From UBA4421 sp028228615 (GTDB lineage: Bacteria; Pseudomonadota; Gammaproteobacteria; Pseudomonadales; Azotimanducaceae): a stretch of 63,436 bases of DNA. The notes beneath the pieces are model-generated. The model was given only the letters and a program-made list of their open reading frames with translations. It did not search any database and had not been told where the DNA came from. Below, piece after piece: positions 24,093 through 32,910 of this stretch. Positions within the stretch are counted from its first letter, which is position 1. Every line of letters starts with the position of its first letter. The DNA is taken from the NCBI GenBank assembly GCA_028228615.1, contig JAOJBS010000012.1, forward strand, positions 1-63,436, read 5' to 3'. Both the position numbers and the translations under genes were made by a program.

Positions 24093-24389
24093 CTACGCAG
24101 CCGCAGCCATCACCATAGTCGTAGCCATAACGTAAATTGCCGTTGAAAGTAAAAAATTCCACATAACAAGATACTTAAAAGCACGGTGCGCACGGAATTC
24201 AGCGTACAAGTTTCTTATTAAATAAGGGCTGACCAAGTAAGCAGCTAACGCAAACAGTAGGGCCTCAAAGGTGAGTTGTTTGGTGGAAGCTTCATACACG
24301 GAAATAGCGCTAAAGAAGGTGCATAGCCAAAGAATACCTAGTACAAATATTTCTTCAGCCTCTCTAGGTTGTTTAAAACAATCATCCAT
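24093..24389 (-). CDS. small membrane protein, unknown function
   Basis: 98-aa protein with three probable transmembrane helices (FVLGILWLCTFFSAISV, LTFEALLFALAAYLVSPYLI and FLLSTAIYVMATTMVMAAAA). An amphipathic, Arg-containing loop lies between the second and third. No family was recognised. I start it at the ATG at 24389, with GAGAA nine bases upstream; a TTG at 24446 would add 19 residues. It converges on the CRISPR remnant and may be the first native gene past the accessory patch. Confidence 0.55.
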   Translation of the reverse strand: MDDCFKQPREAEEIFVLGILWLCTFFSAISVYEASTKQLTFEALLFALAAYLVSPYLIRNLYAEFRAHRAFKYLVMWNFLLSTAIYVMATTMVMAAAA

Positions 24390-24845
24390 CTGCAAATTCT
24401 CGCTACCAGAAATACTCTTTGATCTTAGGATATAGCGCGATGACAAGGATTATAACTTTTGGTTAACAATCATTCAGACAGGCTTTAAACCCTGATAACT
24501 CTCGCTAGCAATGAAACGGTTTTTCCAAATAGACTGGTGTTGGTTGCGGAGCTAGGACACAACCGAATAAGCAGGATTCATTTTTACTAGCACCTAGAAT
24601 GATAGGTCACCTACCACTTATCCCCAGCCCTAGAACCTTGGGGTATATTAGGGTCCAACTCAAGAACCAATCTCTATAAAACGCTCGATATTGGACAAAT
24701 TTGGGTATCCGCCTCACACCGTGTCGACTTATATTAGGTGAGCGTTGCTCGGCGGCCCGCTGATCAATATCATCTTGCTCGCCCCTCTACCCCCACTCAC
24801 CCCTCTGCTTTAAACTCCCCTTCTCATTCGCTCTGGAGTCACATC
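24390..24845. other. intergenic region before the glycosyltransferase cassette
   Basis: About 450 bp lie between a divergent pair. The frame of the glycosyltransferase stays open upstream to about 24738, but that part (Ser/Pro/His-rich) lacks family resemblance. I see no RNA gene, repeat or clear promoter. Confidence 0.5.
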
Positions 24846-26135
24846 TTGGAAACCCAAGCTCGGTCCACCGCCAATTCCTCGCCTCTTTCGCTGGAGAATT
24901 CTGTTAAGCCTTTGCGCATTGCGCTGCTGGGTTATCGCAGCAATCCATTCAGCGGTGGCCAAGGTGTGTATCTTAAGTATTTGTCTGAGGCCCTTATTGG
25001 CTTGGGCCACCAGGTGGATGTAATTTCTGGCGAACCCTACCCAGACCTAAACCCTAGAGTGCGGCTGATTAAACTGCCGGGGCTGAACCTTTACGCTCAT
25101 GCAAAGCCCACTAGAGCATTAAGCTTTAGGCAGTTCTTTAAACCCGCTGACGTATTTGAGTGGCTTTCATTTTTGTCTGGGGGCTTTCCTGAGCCTTACG
25201 CGTTTGGTCGGCGCTTAGTCGATTATCTGCAATCCAACCGCCCTGGCTACGACATTATTCATGACAATCAAAGTCTTTGCTCAGGCTTGCTCAAAAGCGC
25301 CAAGCTTGGCTACACAGTAGTCACCACTATTCATCACCCCATTACTTTCGACCGCGACATCGCGTTGGCTAATACGCCGGACTGGGGCATGCGCTTATTG
25401 GTTCGGCGTTGGTACAACTTTTTGAATATGCAAATGAATGTGGCGCGCCAACTAAAATATATTGTTACTGTGAGTGAAAACTCAAAAATCGACATTGCCG
25501 CAGACTTTGGCGTTAGCACAGACCAGCTCACTGTGGTTTATAACGGCATCGATTCTGCAACGTTTCGGCCTTTGCCGGACATCCCGCGCATTCCCTTTCA
25601 CCTCATTACCACCGCCAGTGCTGACCAGCCGCTTAAAGGCACCCAACACTTGATTCCTGCTATTGCTCAGTTGGTGAAAGAGTTTCCAGACCTTCGCCTG
25701 ACGTTCATTGGCGCGCCTAAACCCGGCGGTACTACTGAGAAAAGTATTAGGGCCTCTGGGTTGGAGGATAGGATTGAATTTCTTCATGGCATTTCTACCG
25801 AGCGAATTGTGGCCCTTTATGCCAGCGCGAGCATTGCCATAGTGCCGTCTGAATACGAGGGTTTTGGGTTCCCCGCTGGGGAGGCCATGGCCTGCGGCGT
25901 AGCCGTGGTTTCTACCGATGGCGGCGCGCTGCCTGAAGTGGTGGGCGATGCGGGGATTATTGTGCCTAGTAAAAACCCAGAGGCGTTGGCTGGCGCTATT
26001 CGCGACCTGCTTTTAGATGAACCTCGCCGCGACCACTTAAGCGTTGCGGGTAGAGCGCGTATACTCGCGCAATTCAATTGGTCCAATGTTGCATTACAAA
26101 TGACCGCTTTTTACGAAAAGGCTATCCGCGAATGA
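24846..26135 (+). CDS. GT4-family glycosyltransferase
   Basis: 429-aa retaining glycosyltransferase with a GT-B fold. The N-terminal domain has the glycine-rich loop SNPFSGGQGVYLKYL; the linker region TVVYNGID opens the C-terminal domain, and the nucleotide-sugar site is in PSEYEGFGFPAGEAMACG (an ExxGF-type motif, about residue 340). I choose the TTG at 24846 because GGAG lies seven bases upstream and the family sequence starts soon after. An in-frame GTG at 24738 would add 36 low-complexity residues. It is translationally coupled (ATGA) to the following methyltransferase. Acceptor unknown. Confidence 0.87.
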   Translation: METQARSTANSSPLSLENSVKPLRIALLGYRSNPFSGGQGVYLKYLSEALIGLGHQVDVISGEPYPDLNPRVRLIKLPGLNLYAHAKPTRALSFRQFFKPADVFEWLSFLSGGFPEPYAFGRRLVDYLQSNRPGYDIIHDNQSLCSGLLKSAKLGYTVVTTIHHPITFDRDIALANTPDWGMRLLVRRWYNFLNMQMNVARQLKYIVTVSENSKIDIAADFGVSTDQLTVVYNGIDSATFRPLPDIPRIPFHLITTASADQPLKGTQHLIPAIAQLVKEFPDLRLTFIGAPKPGGTTEKSIRASGLEDRIEFLHGISTERIVALYASASIAIVPSEYEGFGFPAGEAMACGVAVVSTDGGALPEVVGDAGIIVPSKNPEALAGAIRDLLLDEPRRDHLSVAGRARILAQFNWSNVALQMTAFYEKAIRE

Positions 26136-26863
26136 GCTTAGAAACCATCAATATAGATCGTCTGGGGTTGCGCCCCGGCGATAAGCTACTGGACCTTGGC
26201 TGCGGTGAAGGCCGCCATAGCATCAGTGCGTTCTTGCAGGGCGATATTCAAGTTGTTGGCTTAGATCTGAGCGCCAAAGATTTGGCCACCGCTAAAGGTC
26301 GCCTTGCCGACTTTAATATTGACGCAGACAAAATTGATCACTGCTTATTCATTCAAGGCAGCGGTTTCACACTGCCGTTTGCAGACCATACTTTTGATCA
26401 GGTGATTTGCTCGGAGGTGCTTGAGCACATTGTTGAATATGAAAAAGTGCTGAGTGAAATTAAGCGTGTGCTTAAACCGGGCGGGGTATTTGCGGTGAGC
26501 GTGCCTAGATATTTTCCTGAGTGGGTGTGCTGGAAATTGAGCGATGCCTACCACGAAGTTGAAGGCGGCCACGTGCGTATCTTTAATAGTAATACGTTGA
26601 AGCATCAAATTGCCGAGACCAGCATGCACTTTATTGAGCGTCACTGGGCTCACAGTTTGCACGTACCCTATTGGTGGCTCCGTTGCTTATTTTGGTCTCG
26701 AGACGAGCACAAACCGGCGGCAGAAGCCCACTGGCTTGTGCGCCAGTATCACCGCTTCTTAGTTTGGGATTTAATGCAGCGACCTAAACTCACCCAAATA
26801 CTCGATCACTTATTAAACCCGTTTTTGGGCAAGAGTGTTGTTATGTATTTTCGCAATAACTAG
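26132..26863 (+). CDS. class I SAM-dependent methyltransferase
   Basis: 243-aa Rossmann-type methyltransferase. Motif I is LLDLGCGEGRHS (about residue 21), the acidic ribose-binding residue is in VVGLDLSAKDL, and post-motifs SEVLEHI and LKPGGVFAVSVP are present. The long C-terminal part (WWLRCLFWSRDE, VWDLMQRPK) is aromatic-rich and not assigned. The ATG at 26132 overlaps the glycosyltransferase stop by four bases. It is probably part of a three-gene cassette that modifies a sugar-containing or lipid-linked product; the substrate is unknown. Confidence 0.87.
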   Translation: MSLETINIDRLGLRPGDKLLDLGCGEGRHSISAFLQGDIQVVGLDLSAKDLATAKGRLADFNIDADKIDHCLFIQGSGFTLPFADHTFDQVICSEVLEHIVEYEKVLSEIKRVLKPGGVFAVSVPRYFPEWVCWKLSDAYHEVEGGHVRIFNSNTLKHQIAETSMHFIERHWAHSLHVPYWWLRCLFWSRDEHKPAAEAHWLVRQYHRFLVWDLMQRPKLTQILDHLLNPFLGKSVVMYFRNN

Positions 26864-26880
26864 GCTTATCTAACTCACCT

Positions 26881-27909
26881 ATGACATCTGAGCTACAGCC
26901 TATGCTAACACCTTCGCTAATTTCTACCGCAGACTACATTGAGCAACTGCAATTGCCAAGCGGCGCTTTACCTTGGTTTGCGGGCGGTATTACGGACCCT
27001 TGGGACCACACAGAAGCGATTATGGGACTGAGTGTTGCCGGGCGCTTTGGCGCATCGCGCCGTGGCCTGCAATGGTTGGCAGACAGGCAACGCGACGATG
27101 GTGCGTGGTTTGCAGCCTACAATGACAAAGAGGTGGTAGACGGCACGCGGGCGGAAACCAACTTTGTTGCCTATGTGGCCACCGGGCTTTGGCACTATTA
27201 CCAAATCACCAATGACAAGCAAACCTTGGCCAAATACTGGCCCATGGTGGAAGCGGCCATTAATTTCGTATTAGCCCAACAGCAATCCACTGGCGAGGTT
27301 TACTGGGCGGTAGACACTGAAACGGGCCCCTCTGAAGATGCATTAATCACCGGCTGTAGTTCTATCTTCAAATCTTTAGCCTGCGCAATCAGCACCGCTA
27401 AGGAATTGGGCTATGTGCGGAATGAATGGAATCAATCTAAGGCGCGTTTGGGCAACGCCCTTTTGCACAGGCCCGAGCGCTTTGACCGTACTTGGGAATC
27501 TAAAGCCCGTTATTCCATGGACTGGTTTTACCCTATTCTTTGTGGATTGATTAGCGGCGATGCAGCGAGGCAACGGCTTGCCGATAAGTGGGACATTTTT
27601 GTTGAACCCAAGTTGGGCTGTCGCTGCGTTTCAGACCAGCCTTGGGTGACCATTGCTGAAACCTGCGAACTGATCATGGCTTGTGTGGCCGCTGGCGAAG
27701 GAGAGAAAGCACAAGAGTTGTTCGCCAATATACAACACTTTAAATTAGACGACGGCAGTTGGTGGACCGGCTATGTATTTACTGATCAAGTACATTGGCC
27801 TGATGAAAAACCCACGTGGACAGCGGCGGCGGTTTTACTGGCGGCAGATGCGTTAACAGGCATTAGCCCCGCCGCGAATTTTTTCTCACCAAACAGCGAA
27901 GCGCGTTAA
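26881..27909 (+). CDS. alpha-barrel prenyltransferase-/glycoside-hydrolase-like protein
   Basis: 342-aa protein built of helical repeats with aromatic and Gly motifs (GALPWFAGG, WDHTEAIMGL, DDGAWFAAY, DDGSWWTGY) that look like the (alpha/alpha)6 barrel of squalene-cyclase/prenyltransferase or family 15/88-like glycosidases. No DxDD or zinc site of the known cyclases or prenyltransferases is evident, so catalysis is uncertain. It follows the methyltransferase by 17 bp. The combination with a GT4 enzyme and a methyltransferase suggests a role in making or trimming an unknown glycoconjugate. Confidence 0.65.
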   Translation: MTSELQPMLTPSLISTADYIEQLQLPSGALPWFAGGITDPWDHTEAIMGLSVAGRFGASRRGLQWLADRQRDDGAWFAAYNDKEVVDGTRAETNFVAYVATGLWHYYQITNDKQTLAKYWPMVEAAINFVLAQQQSTGEVYWAVDTETGPSEDALITGCSSIFKSLACAISTAKELGYVRNEWNQSKARLGNALLHRPERFDRTWESKARYSMDWFYPILCGLISGDAARQRLADKWDIFVEPKLGCRCVSDQPWVTIAETCELIMACVAAGEGEKAQELFANIQHFKLDDGSWWTGYVFTDQVHWPDEKPTWTAAAVLLAADALTGISPAANFFSPNSEAR

Positions 27910-27999
27910 GTACCTCAAACCTTTTCGTCAATGACTAAAAAGACAATGACCAAAAAGACCAAGACCAAAAGCTGAAAACAAAATGCCATCAGCTAGGCC

Positions 28000-28035
28000 G
28001 TTAGAAGGGCTGTTAGAAGGGCTGTTAGAAAGACT
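28000..28035. repeat. 12-bp tandem repeat, GTTAGAAGGGCT x3
   Basis: Two perfect copies and one imperfect copy (GTTAGAAAGACT) of a 12-bp unit lie between the convergent ends of the barrel protein and the next methyltransferase. Confidence 0.85.
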
Positions 28036-28048
28036 ATTAAAAAGGAGC

Positions 28049-28660
28049 CTAAATGCGCTTGAGTACACCTAAGGTATGACAGGTCTCATGGGCTTCAAAC
28101 AAACCTGATGCCAATGCCAACTGATAAATCTCATAGGGTGCCTGACCGCCTTCTTCAGGATTAGGAAATAGGTCGTGAATGGCTAAAAAGCCGCCTACTT
28201 TTATGTGGGGTGCCCAAGTTCGGTAGTCTGTTAGTGCCGCTTTTTGGCTGTGCCCCCCATCTATAAACACCATTGCTAAGAGTGTTTGCCAATACCGCCC
28301 TGCTTGGGCGCTGGCTGCAACTAATGGAATAACACACTGCTCTAACTCTGCTCGAGCCAGCGTGCGACGAAAAGCCGGCAGAGAATCCATGGCACCTAGT
28401 TCACTGTCATATAGATCTGCGTCGTGATATTCCTCGCCCAACTGGTGTTCTTCAGAGCCTCGATGATGGTCTAGGGCAAAGAGCTGGCCGCCGCCATCGC
28501 GCACACCCGTACCTATATACAAAGTGGACTTACCGCAATAACTGCCTACCTCGAGGCACGGACCCAGTGCGGATGCTGCTAATGCGTAGCGATAAAGACA
28601 GGCACCTTCTTCAGGATGAAGAAAACCTTTAATGGATTCTGGGTCGAGGGGTAATTTCAT
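28049..28660 (-). CDS. class I SAM-dependent methyltransferase (Methyltransf_24-like)
   Basis: 203-aa methyltransferase. Motif I is CLEVGSYCGKSTLYIG (about residue 36); the acidic residue in LFALDHHRGSEEH and MVFIDGGHSQKAALTDYRTW resemble the Methyltransf_24 group found next to glycosyltransferases. It faces the GT4 cassette tail to tail with a short gap, so it may be functionally related although on the other strand. The ATG at 28660 has only a poor ribosome site. Substrate unknown. Confidence 0.82.
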   Translation of the reverse strand: MKLPLDPESIKGFLHPEEGACLYRYALAASALGPCLEVGSYCGKSTLYIGTGVRDGGGQLFALDHHRGSEEHQLGEEYHDADLYDSELGAMDSLPAFRRTLARAELEQCVIPLVAASAQAGRYWQTLLAMVFIDGGHSQKAALTDYRTWAPHIKVGGFLAIHDLFPNPEEGGQAPYEIYQLALASGLFEAHETCHTLGVLKRI

Positions 28661-28734
28661 TTATGCCCTGTTTAAATGTTTGGAGATCTGAATAGTGGCG
28701 TACTGAGAAAAAGGCGTGCGGAGGCCACCGCTTT

Positions 28735-28920
28735 TTAACCACCGATACCAAAGAAGACAATGACAAATGTAATGGGAATGTATGCGGCGAAATAGGCCAT
28801 TAAATTAGCCATATCGTTGTCTGACCCTGCTTCGCGGAGGTTGAATCGGGAACCCAGTAATAGCCAAGAAAATCCAGCCAAAACAAAGGCGCTGATGAAA
28901 ATTAAAATTAACGCTGCCAT
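28735..28920 (-). CDS. small two-helix membrane protein, unknown
   Basis: 61-aa hydrophobic protein with two transmembrane helices (residues about 3-22, ILIFISAFVLAGFSWLLLG, and 41-58, AAYIPITFVIVFFGIGG). They are separated by a polar loop with SRFNLREAGSDND. No family assigned. The ATG is at 28920; the ribosome site is weak. It is probably real because hydrophobic organisation and codon use look normal, and it fills an otherwise empty stretch. Confidence 0.5.
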   Translation of the reverse strand: MAALILIFISAFVLAGFSWLLLGSRFNLREAGSDNDMANLMAYFAAYIPITFVIVFFGIGG

Positions 28921-29111
28921 AGCTAATAGACCGATTATTTTTTTAAGAGGGAGACTCTTATAACACTTCTACCCTTTCGACATAGCTCTTATTAGATCAA
29001 TCATTGGCGCTGCCCTTAACTCAAACATTGACTTGAGCATCAGCGCAATTATTTGCGAAAACTAAGTGCCCCCTTAAGGCGGCACCCAGATCACTAGAGC
29101 TATAGACCAAT

Positions 29112-29984
29112 TTACATTGCGTTGAGTTGCAACATACCACGTGGCTTGGCGCCATCAAGATTCACAATAGACTCGTAGTTAGACGCTATGTCTTCTACTG
29201 TTGCGTCCACGCCAATTTGCACGCCTTCGTTTTCAACGATACAAGCGATAGAAAACTTACCACCTTGGGCTTGCAAAATCACACCGTTTGGCGCGTCCTC
29301 ACTGACCAAGAAAATAGCAGCTGGTGTTACCAATTCTGGCCCCAACTTTTCTAATACGGCTTCTGGCATGAGGTCTTCGGTCATGCGCGTTGCAGCAACT
29401 GGGGCAATGGTATTGGTGTGGATGTTATTCTTCGCACCTTCAATCTTCAGGCTGTGCATTAAACCTACTTGGCCCAATTTTGCTGCGCCGTAGTTAGTTT
29501 GACCAAAGTTGCCGTACAAGCCTGTTGGTGATGTGGTCATCAAAATACGACCATAGTTTTGCGCCTTCATAACGGGCCATACCGCGTGGGCGCAATACGC
29601 CGCACCCATTAAGTGAACGTTAACGACCATATCGAAATCGTCCAGAGTCATCTTAGAGAAAGACTTATCACGCAAAATACCTGCGTTGTTAATCAATACG
29701 TCTACTCGGCCCCACGCATTCATTGCGTCATCTACCATGCTCTGTGCACCCGCTCGGTCTGAAACAGATCCGCCGTTGGCGATGGCTTCGCCGCCCATAG
29801 CTTTAATTTCTGCAACCACTGCTTCAGCTGCTTCTGAAGATCCGCCGCTGCCGTCCATTGCTCCGCCCAAGTCGTTGATCACAACTTTGGCACCACGACG
29901 CGCCAGCTCTAGCGCGTGGCAACGACCCAAACCACCACCAGCACCGGTTACGATGGCTACCTGGTCTGCAAATGAAATCGACAT
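29112..29984 (-). CDS. SDR oxidoreductase (hydroxyacyl-CoA dehydrogenase-like)
   Basis: 290-aa short-chain dehydrogenase. The NAD(P) loop is GAGGGLGRCHA (residues about 13-23), the NNAG motif is in VLINNAGILRDKSF, and the catalytic Ser and YxxxK are in TTSPTGLYGNFGQTNYGAAK (about residues 150-170). The 'NDLGG' and 'LRDKSFSKM' wording resembles the dehydrogenase part of peroxisomal multifunctional enzyme type 2, so a 3-hydroxyacyl-CoA substrate is likely. GGAG lies seven bases before the ATG. It is the last gene of the acyl-CoA carboxylase operon. Confidence 0.88.
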   Translation of the reverse strand: MSISFADQVAIVTGAGGGLGRCHALELARRGAKVVINDLGGAMDGSGGSSEAAEAVVAEIKAMGGEAIANGGSVSDRAGAQSMVDDAMNAWGRVDVLINNAGILRDKSFSKMTLDDFDMVVNVHLMGAAYCAHAVWPVMKAQNYGRILMTTSPTGLYGNFGQTNYGAAKLGQVGLMHSLKIEGAKNNIHTNTIAPVAATRMTEDLMPEAVLEKLGPELVTPAAIFLVSEDAPNGVILQAQGGKFSIACIVENEGVQIGVDATVEDIASNYESIVNLDGAKPRGMLQLNAM

Positions 29985-30067
29985 ATGTTATCTCCAATAA
30001 TTTCGTTAATTTTCTTATGTGCCATTTGGCTACTTATTTAGTTAGCGCTTAGCTCACTCATTAGGTT

Positions 30068-31621
30068 TTAAGGCCTAATACCAAAACTCACTGGCCCCAC
30101 TAGGGTCTCAAGTTGAGGCTGTATCCAATCTATCCATTCGCACAGCACTGGCCGCGTTTCTCTGGGGTCGATTAATTCATGTACCGCAAAAGACTCCGCC
30201 CGAGGGAAAGGCGAACGCGCTTCGCGCAGTTTGTCCTCTAGCTCTCGACGTTTGGCTTCTGGGTTTTCTGCCGCGGCAATTTCACGATGGAAAGCCACCG
30301 CAACACCACCTTCAATAGGCAAGGGACCGGATTCTACGGAAGGCCAAGCCAATATGTAAGCACCCGGGGCATAGTGGGCGGCAGTGGCCACACCAAAACC
30401 TTTATGCACTTGAATCACTGCCCAAGGCACAGTGGACTGCGCGGCAGCGGCAACAGCCGCCATGCCATAACGGATGGTCCCAGCGGCTTCAGATTCGGGT
30501 CCGATCATAAACCCCGGCTGATCTATAAAATTCACAATGGGCACATGGAAGGTGTCACACATTTCTACGAATCGGCGATACTTTTGCGCTGCCTCAGCGG
30601 TCATGGCACCGGCGTAATGCATGCAATCGTTGGCCAAAATGCCTACAGGTTGACCGTCGAGTGTCGCCAAGCCACAGATTTGGCTTGGCCCATAATAGGG
30701 TGAAATTTCAAAGAAACTGTCGGCATCAACAATCTTGTTCACAATGGCGCGCATATCAAAGCCGGTATTGCTTTCTCGGGGTACTGCGGTGAGCAGGCTT
30801 TGATCCATACGTTCAATGGGATCGGTGTTTTCTCTACGTGGCGTACGCTGCCAAACATTGCTGGGCAAGTAGCTTAAGAACCGTTGTATCTGCGCCAGCG
30901 CGTCGTGCTCGTCTTCGGCCATATTGTCTACAATACCGCTGCGCACGTGCACTTCAGCGCCGCCCAGTTCTTCCTTGGTGATCTTCACGCCTAAGGCGCG
31001 CTCAACCAATGCTGGACCACCGATCAGCACTTGGGCTGTGTGGCGTGTCATCACCGAAAAGTGCGATGCCACTAAGCGCCCTGCTGGAAAACCTGCCACA
31101 GCGCCTAGGGCGGCGGACGCCACCGGCACAACGGTCATAGCGTCAGCAATAATTTTGAATCTGGGTTCAGTAAAAACAGGGTCGCCAACCGTGCCGCCTT
31201 TCTTTGCGCCGCCTTTAACACTGCCTCCACCGCCTTCTAACATACGCACGAGGGGTGTCTTGTATTGCACTGCCAAGTGCTCGGCGTAGACGCTTTTGCG
31301 CAAGCCCGCTGCGTTTGGCGAACCGCCTTTGAGCGTAAAGTCCTCGCCCGCCACCACTATTCTGCGCGCATCCACTTTGCCAAAACCGACAATGTAGTTT
31401 GCTGGCACATATTCTATGAGTTGGTCATTGTCGTCATAAACAGGGCTGGCGGTTGCTTGGCCGTGCTCTCTAAAACTGCCGTCGTCCAACAGCACGTCAA
31501 TGCGCTCGCGAATGGTCATACGACCGCGGGCATGCTGCTTGGCAATGCCCGCCTCGCCCCCTTGCTGCTTAGCTAGGTAGCGCCGGCGCTCTATTTCTTT
31601 AACTTCTGATTCCCAACTCAT
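30068..31621 (-). CDS. acyl-CoA carboxylase, carboxyltransferase subunit
   Basis: 517-aa crotonase-fold carboxyltransferase of the propionyl-/methylcrotonyl-/geranyl-CoA carboxylase beta family. The N-terminal half carries HARGRMTIRERIDVLLDDGSF; the acyl-CoA-side and carboxybiotin-side glycine-rich loops are in LEGGGGSVKGGAKKGG and MCDTFHVPIVNFIDQPGFMIG. It transfers CO2 from carboxybiotin to an acyl-CoA. Lying with separate biotin carboxylase and biotin carrier genes, it forms a three-part carboxylase. The acyl substrate cannot be decided from the sequence I can read. Confidence 0.9.
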   Translation of the reverse strand: MSWESEVKEIERRRYLAKQQGGEAGIAKQHARGRMTIRERIDVLLDDGSFREHGQATASPVYDDNDQLIEYVPANYIVGFGKVDARRIVVAGEDFTLKGGSPNAAGLRKSVYAEHLAVQYKTPLVRMLEGGGGSVKGGAKKGGTVGDPVFTEPRFKIIADAMTVVPVASAALGAVAGFPAGRLVASHFSVMTRHTAQVLIGGPALVERALGVKITKEELGGAEVHVRSGIVDNMAEDEHDALAQIQRFLSYLPSNVWQRTPRRENTDPIERMDQSLLTAVPRESNTGFDMRAIVNKIVDADSFFEISPYYGPSQICGLATLDGQPVGILANDCMHYAGAMTAEAAQKYRRFVEMCDTFHVPIVNFIDQPGFMIGPESEAAGTIRYGMAAVAAAAQSTVPWAVIQVHKGFGVATAAHYAPGAYILAWPSVESGPLPIEGGVAVAFHREIAAAENPEAKRRELEDKLREARSPFPRAESFAVHELIDPRETRPVLCEWIDWIQPQLETLVGPVSFGIRP

Positions 31622-31665
31622 GGTTTTTACTCTGGGTTTTTTTCTTTGACTAGCTATTTGGCCGT

Positions 31666-32481
31666 TTAACTGGGATTACTAAAAGCTGGCGCGCGCTTTT
31701 CAAAGTTTGCCTTAATGGCTTCTACCTGATTAGGCGTGCCAATTAATGCCTCTTGTAGAGACGCCTCCAGCTCTAAACCGGTACGCTCGTCAGCATGCCA
31801 TGCGGCTTCGAACAACTCTTTGGCAGAACGCACAGCATCCGGTGACTTAGACGCAATCTCTGCGGCCAATTCCATGGCGTGCGCGTAAGGGTCGTCGCTA
31901 ACGTGGGTCACAAGGCCAGCTTCTAACGCTTGCTCACCGTTTAAAATGCGCCCGGTAAAGGTCAGCTCTTTTGCCAAATCCATAGGCATAAGATCACGCA
32001 GGGTTTGCGTTAGGCTCATGTCTGGGATCAGCCCCCATTTAATTTCCATAATGGACATTTTCATATCAGGGGCTGCAATACGAATATCTGCTCCTAAGGC
32101 AACTTGTGCGCCGCCGCCAAAAACCACGCCGTGCAGTGCTGCTATAACTGGCACAGGCAAACGCTTCCAAACCAACGCTGGGCGCTGCGCAAAGTTTTCT
32201 ACTCTGTCGTCTTTTTCTAGCAGGGTGTTTTCAGTGCTGCCTTTTTTACGCGTCCCATCGCCCATGGCGGAAAAACTGCCCATGTCGAGACCCGCGCAAA
32301 ATCCGCGACCATTGCCTGACAAAACGACTGCGCGGACATCTTTTGCTTCAGCTAGAGTCTCGCCAGCATCAATAATGGCTTTAAACATGTCTGGGCTTAG
32401 CGCGTTATATTTTTCTGTACGGTTCAAACGTACGTCTGCTACGCCGTCTTTAATGTCTATGGTGACTAAATCTTGTTCCAT
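31666..32481 (-). CDS. enoyl-CoA hydratase/isomerase (crotonase family)
   Basis: 271-aa crotonase. Visible are the NALSPDMFKAI start of the fold, the oxyanion-hole strand GRGFCAGLDMGS (about residue 60), GVVFGGGAQVALGADIRIA (second oxyanion Gly, about residue 115) and GLVTHVSDDP. The glutamates used by true hydratases are not obvious (MKWGLIPDM region reads MEIKWGLIPD), so it may be an isomerase or hydrolase. GAGG is seven bases before the ATG. It sits between the carrier protein and the carboxyltransferase genes. Confidence 0.88.
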   Translation of the reverse strand: MEQDLVTIDIKDGVADVRLNRTEKYNALSPDMFKAIIDAGETLAEAKDVRAVVLSGNGRGFCAGLDMGSFSAMGDGTRKKGSTENTLLEKDDRVENFAQRPALVWKRLPVPVIAALHGVVFGGGAQVALGADIRIAAPDMKMSIMEIKWGLIPDMSLTQTLRDLMPMDLAKELTFTGRILNGEQALEAGLVTHVSDDPYAHAMELAAEIASKSPDAVRSAKELFEAAWHADERTGLELEASLQEALIGTPNQVEAIKANFEKRAPAFSNPS

Positions 32482-32547
32482 GCTGTGCCTCTTTTGCTCT
32501 ACTTGTTTAATTTTTTCTTCGATGTGTTCTTTATTTTAAATTTGGTT

Positions 32548-32769
32548 TTAGTTTTCAATTACCGCGAGTACTTGGTCCTCTTCCACCTGCTCTTCAGGTG
32601 CCACTAATACCTCTACTAGGGTACCGGCAACTGTTGCTTCAACCGGTATTTCCATCTTCATAGATTCTAAAATAATAATTACGTCGCCGGCTTCCACTGT
32701 CGCACCTGCTTCTAACAATACCTTCCAAACATTGCCTGTCACTTCGCTTTCAACATTGTGCTTAGCCAT
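32548..32769 (-). CDS. biotin carboxyl carrier protein (biotinyl/lipoyl domain)
   Basis: 73-aa free-standing biotinyl domain. The biotin-accepting lysine is in LESMKMEIPV (about residue 37) with the usual AGDVI hairpin before and EEDQVLAVIE after. It would be biotinylated by BirA and shuttle CO2 between the biotin carboxylase and carboxyltransferase encoded on either side. Being a separate small protein instead of a C-terminal domain of the carboxylase subunit is the notable trait. GGGGAGAG lies just upstream of the ATG. Confidence 0.92.
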   Translation of the reverse strand: MAKHNVESEVTGNVWKVLLEAGATVEAGDVIIILESMKMEIPVEATVAGTLVEVLVAPEEQVEEDQVLAVIEN

Positions 32770-32910
32770 TTCTCTCCCCTCTAATTTTAATGCGCTTGGT
32801 AGCGCTTACCTAGATCTGTGTCTTTTTTGCAGCGCTCAACAGGCCCCAATATAGCGCAATATGGCCGGACATTTTTATTTGCCCCCGCCAAGCTGATTGT
32901 GGCTCTAGGA

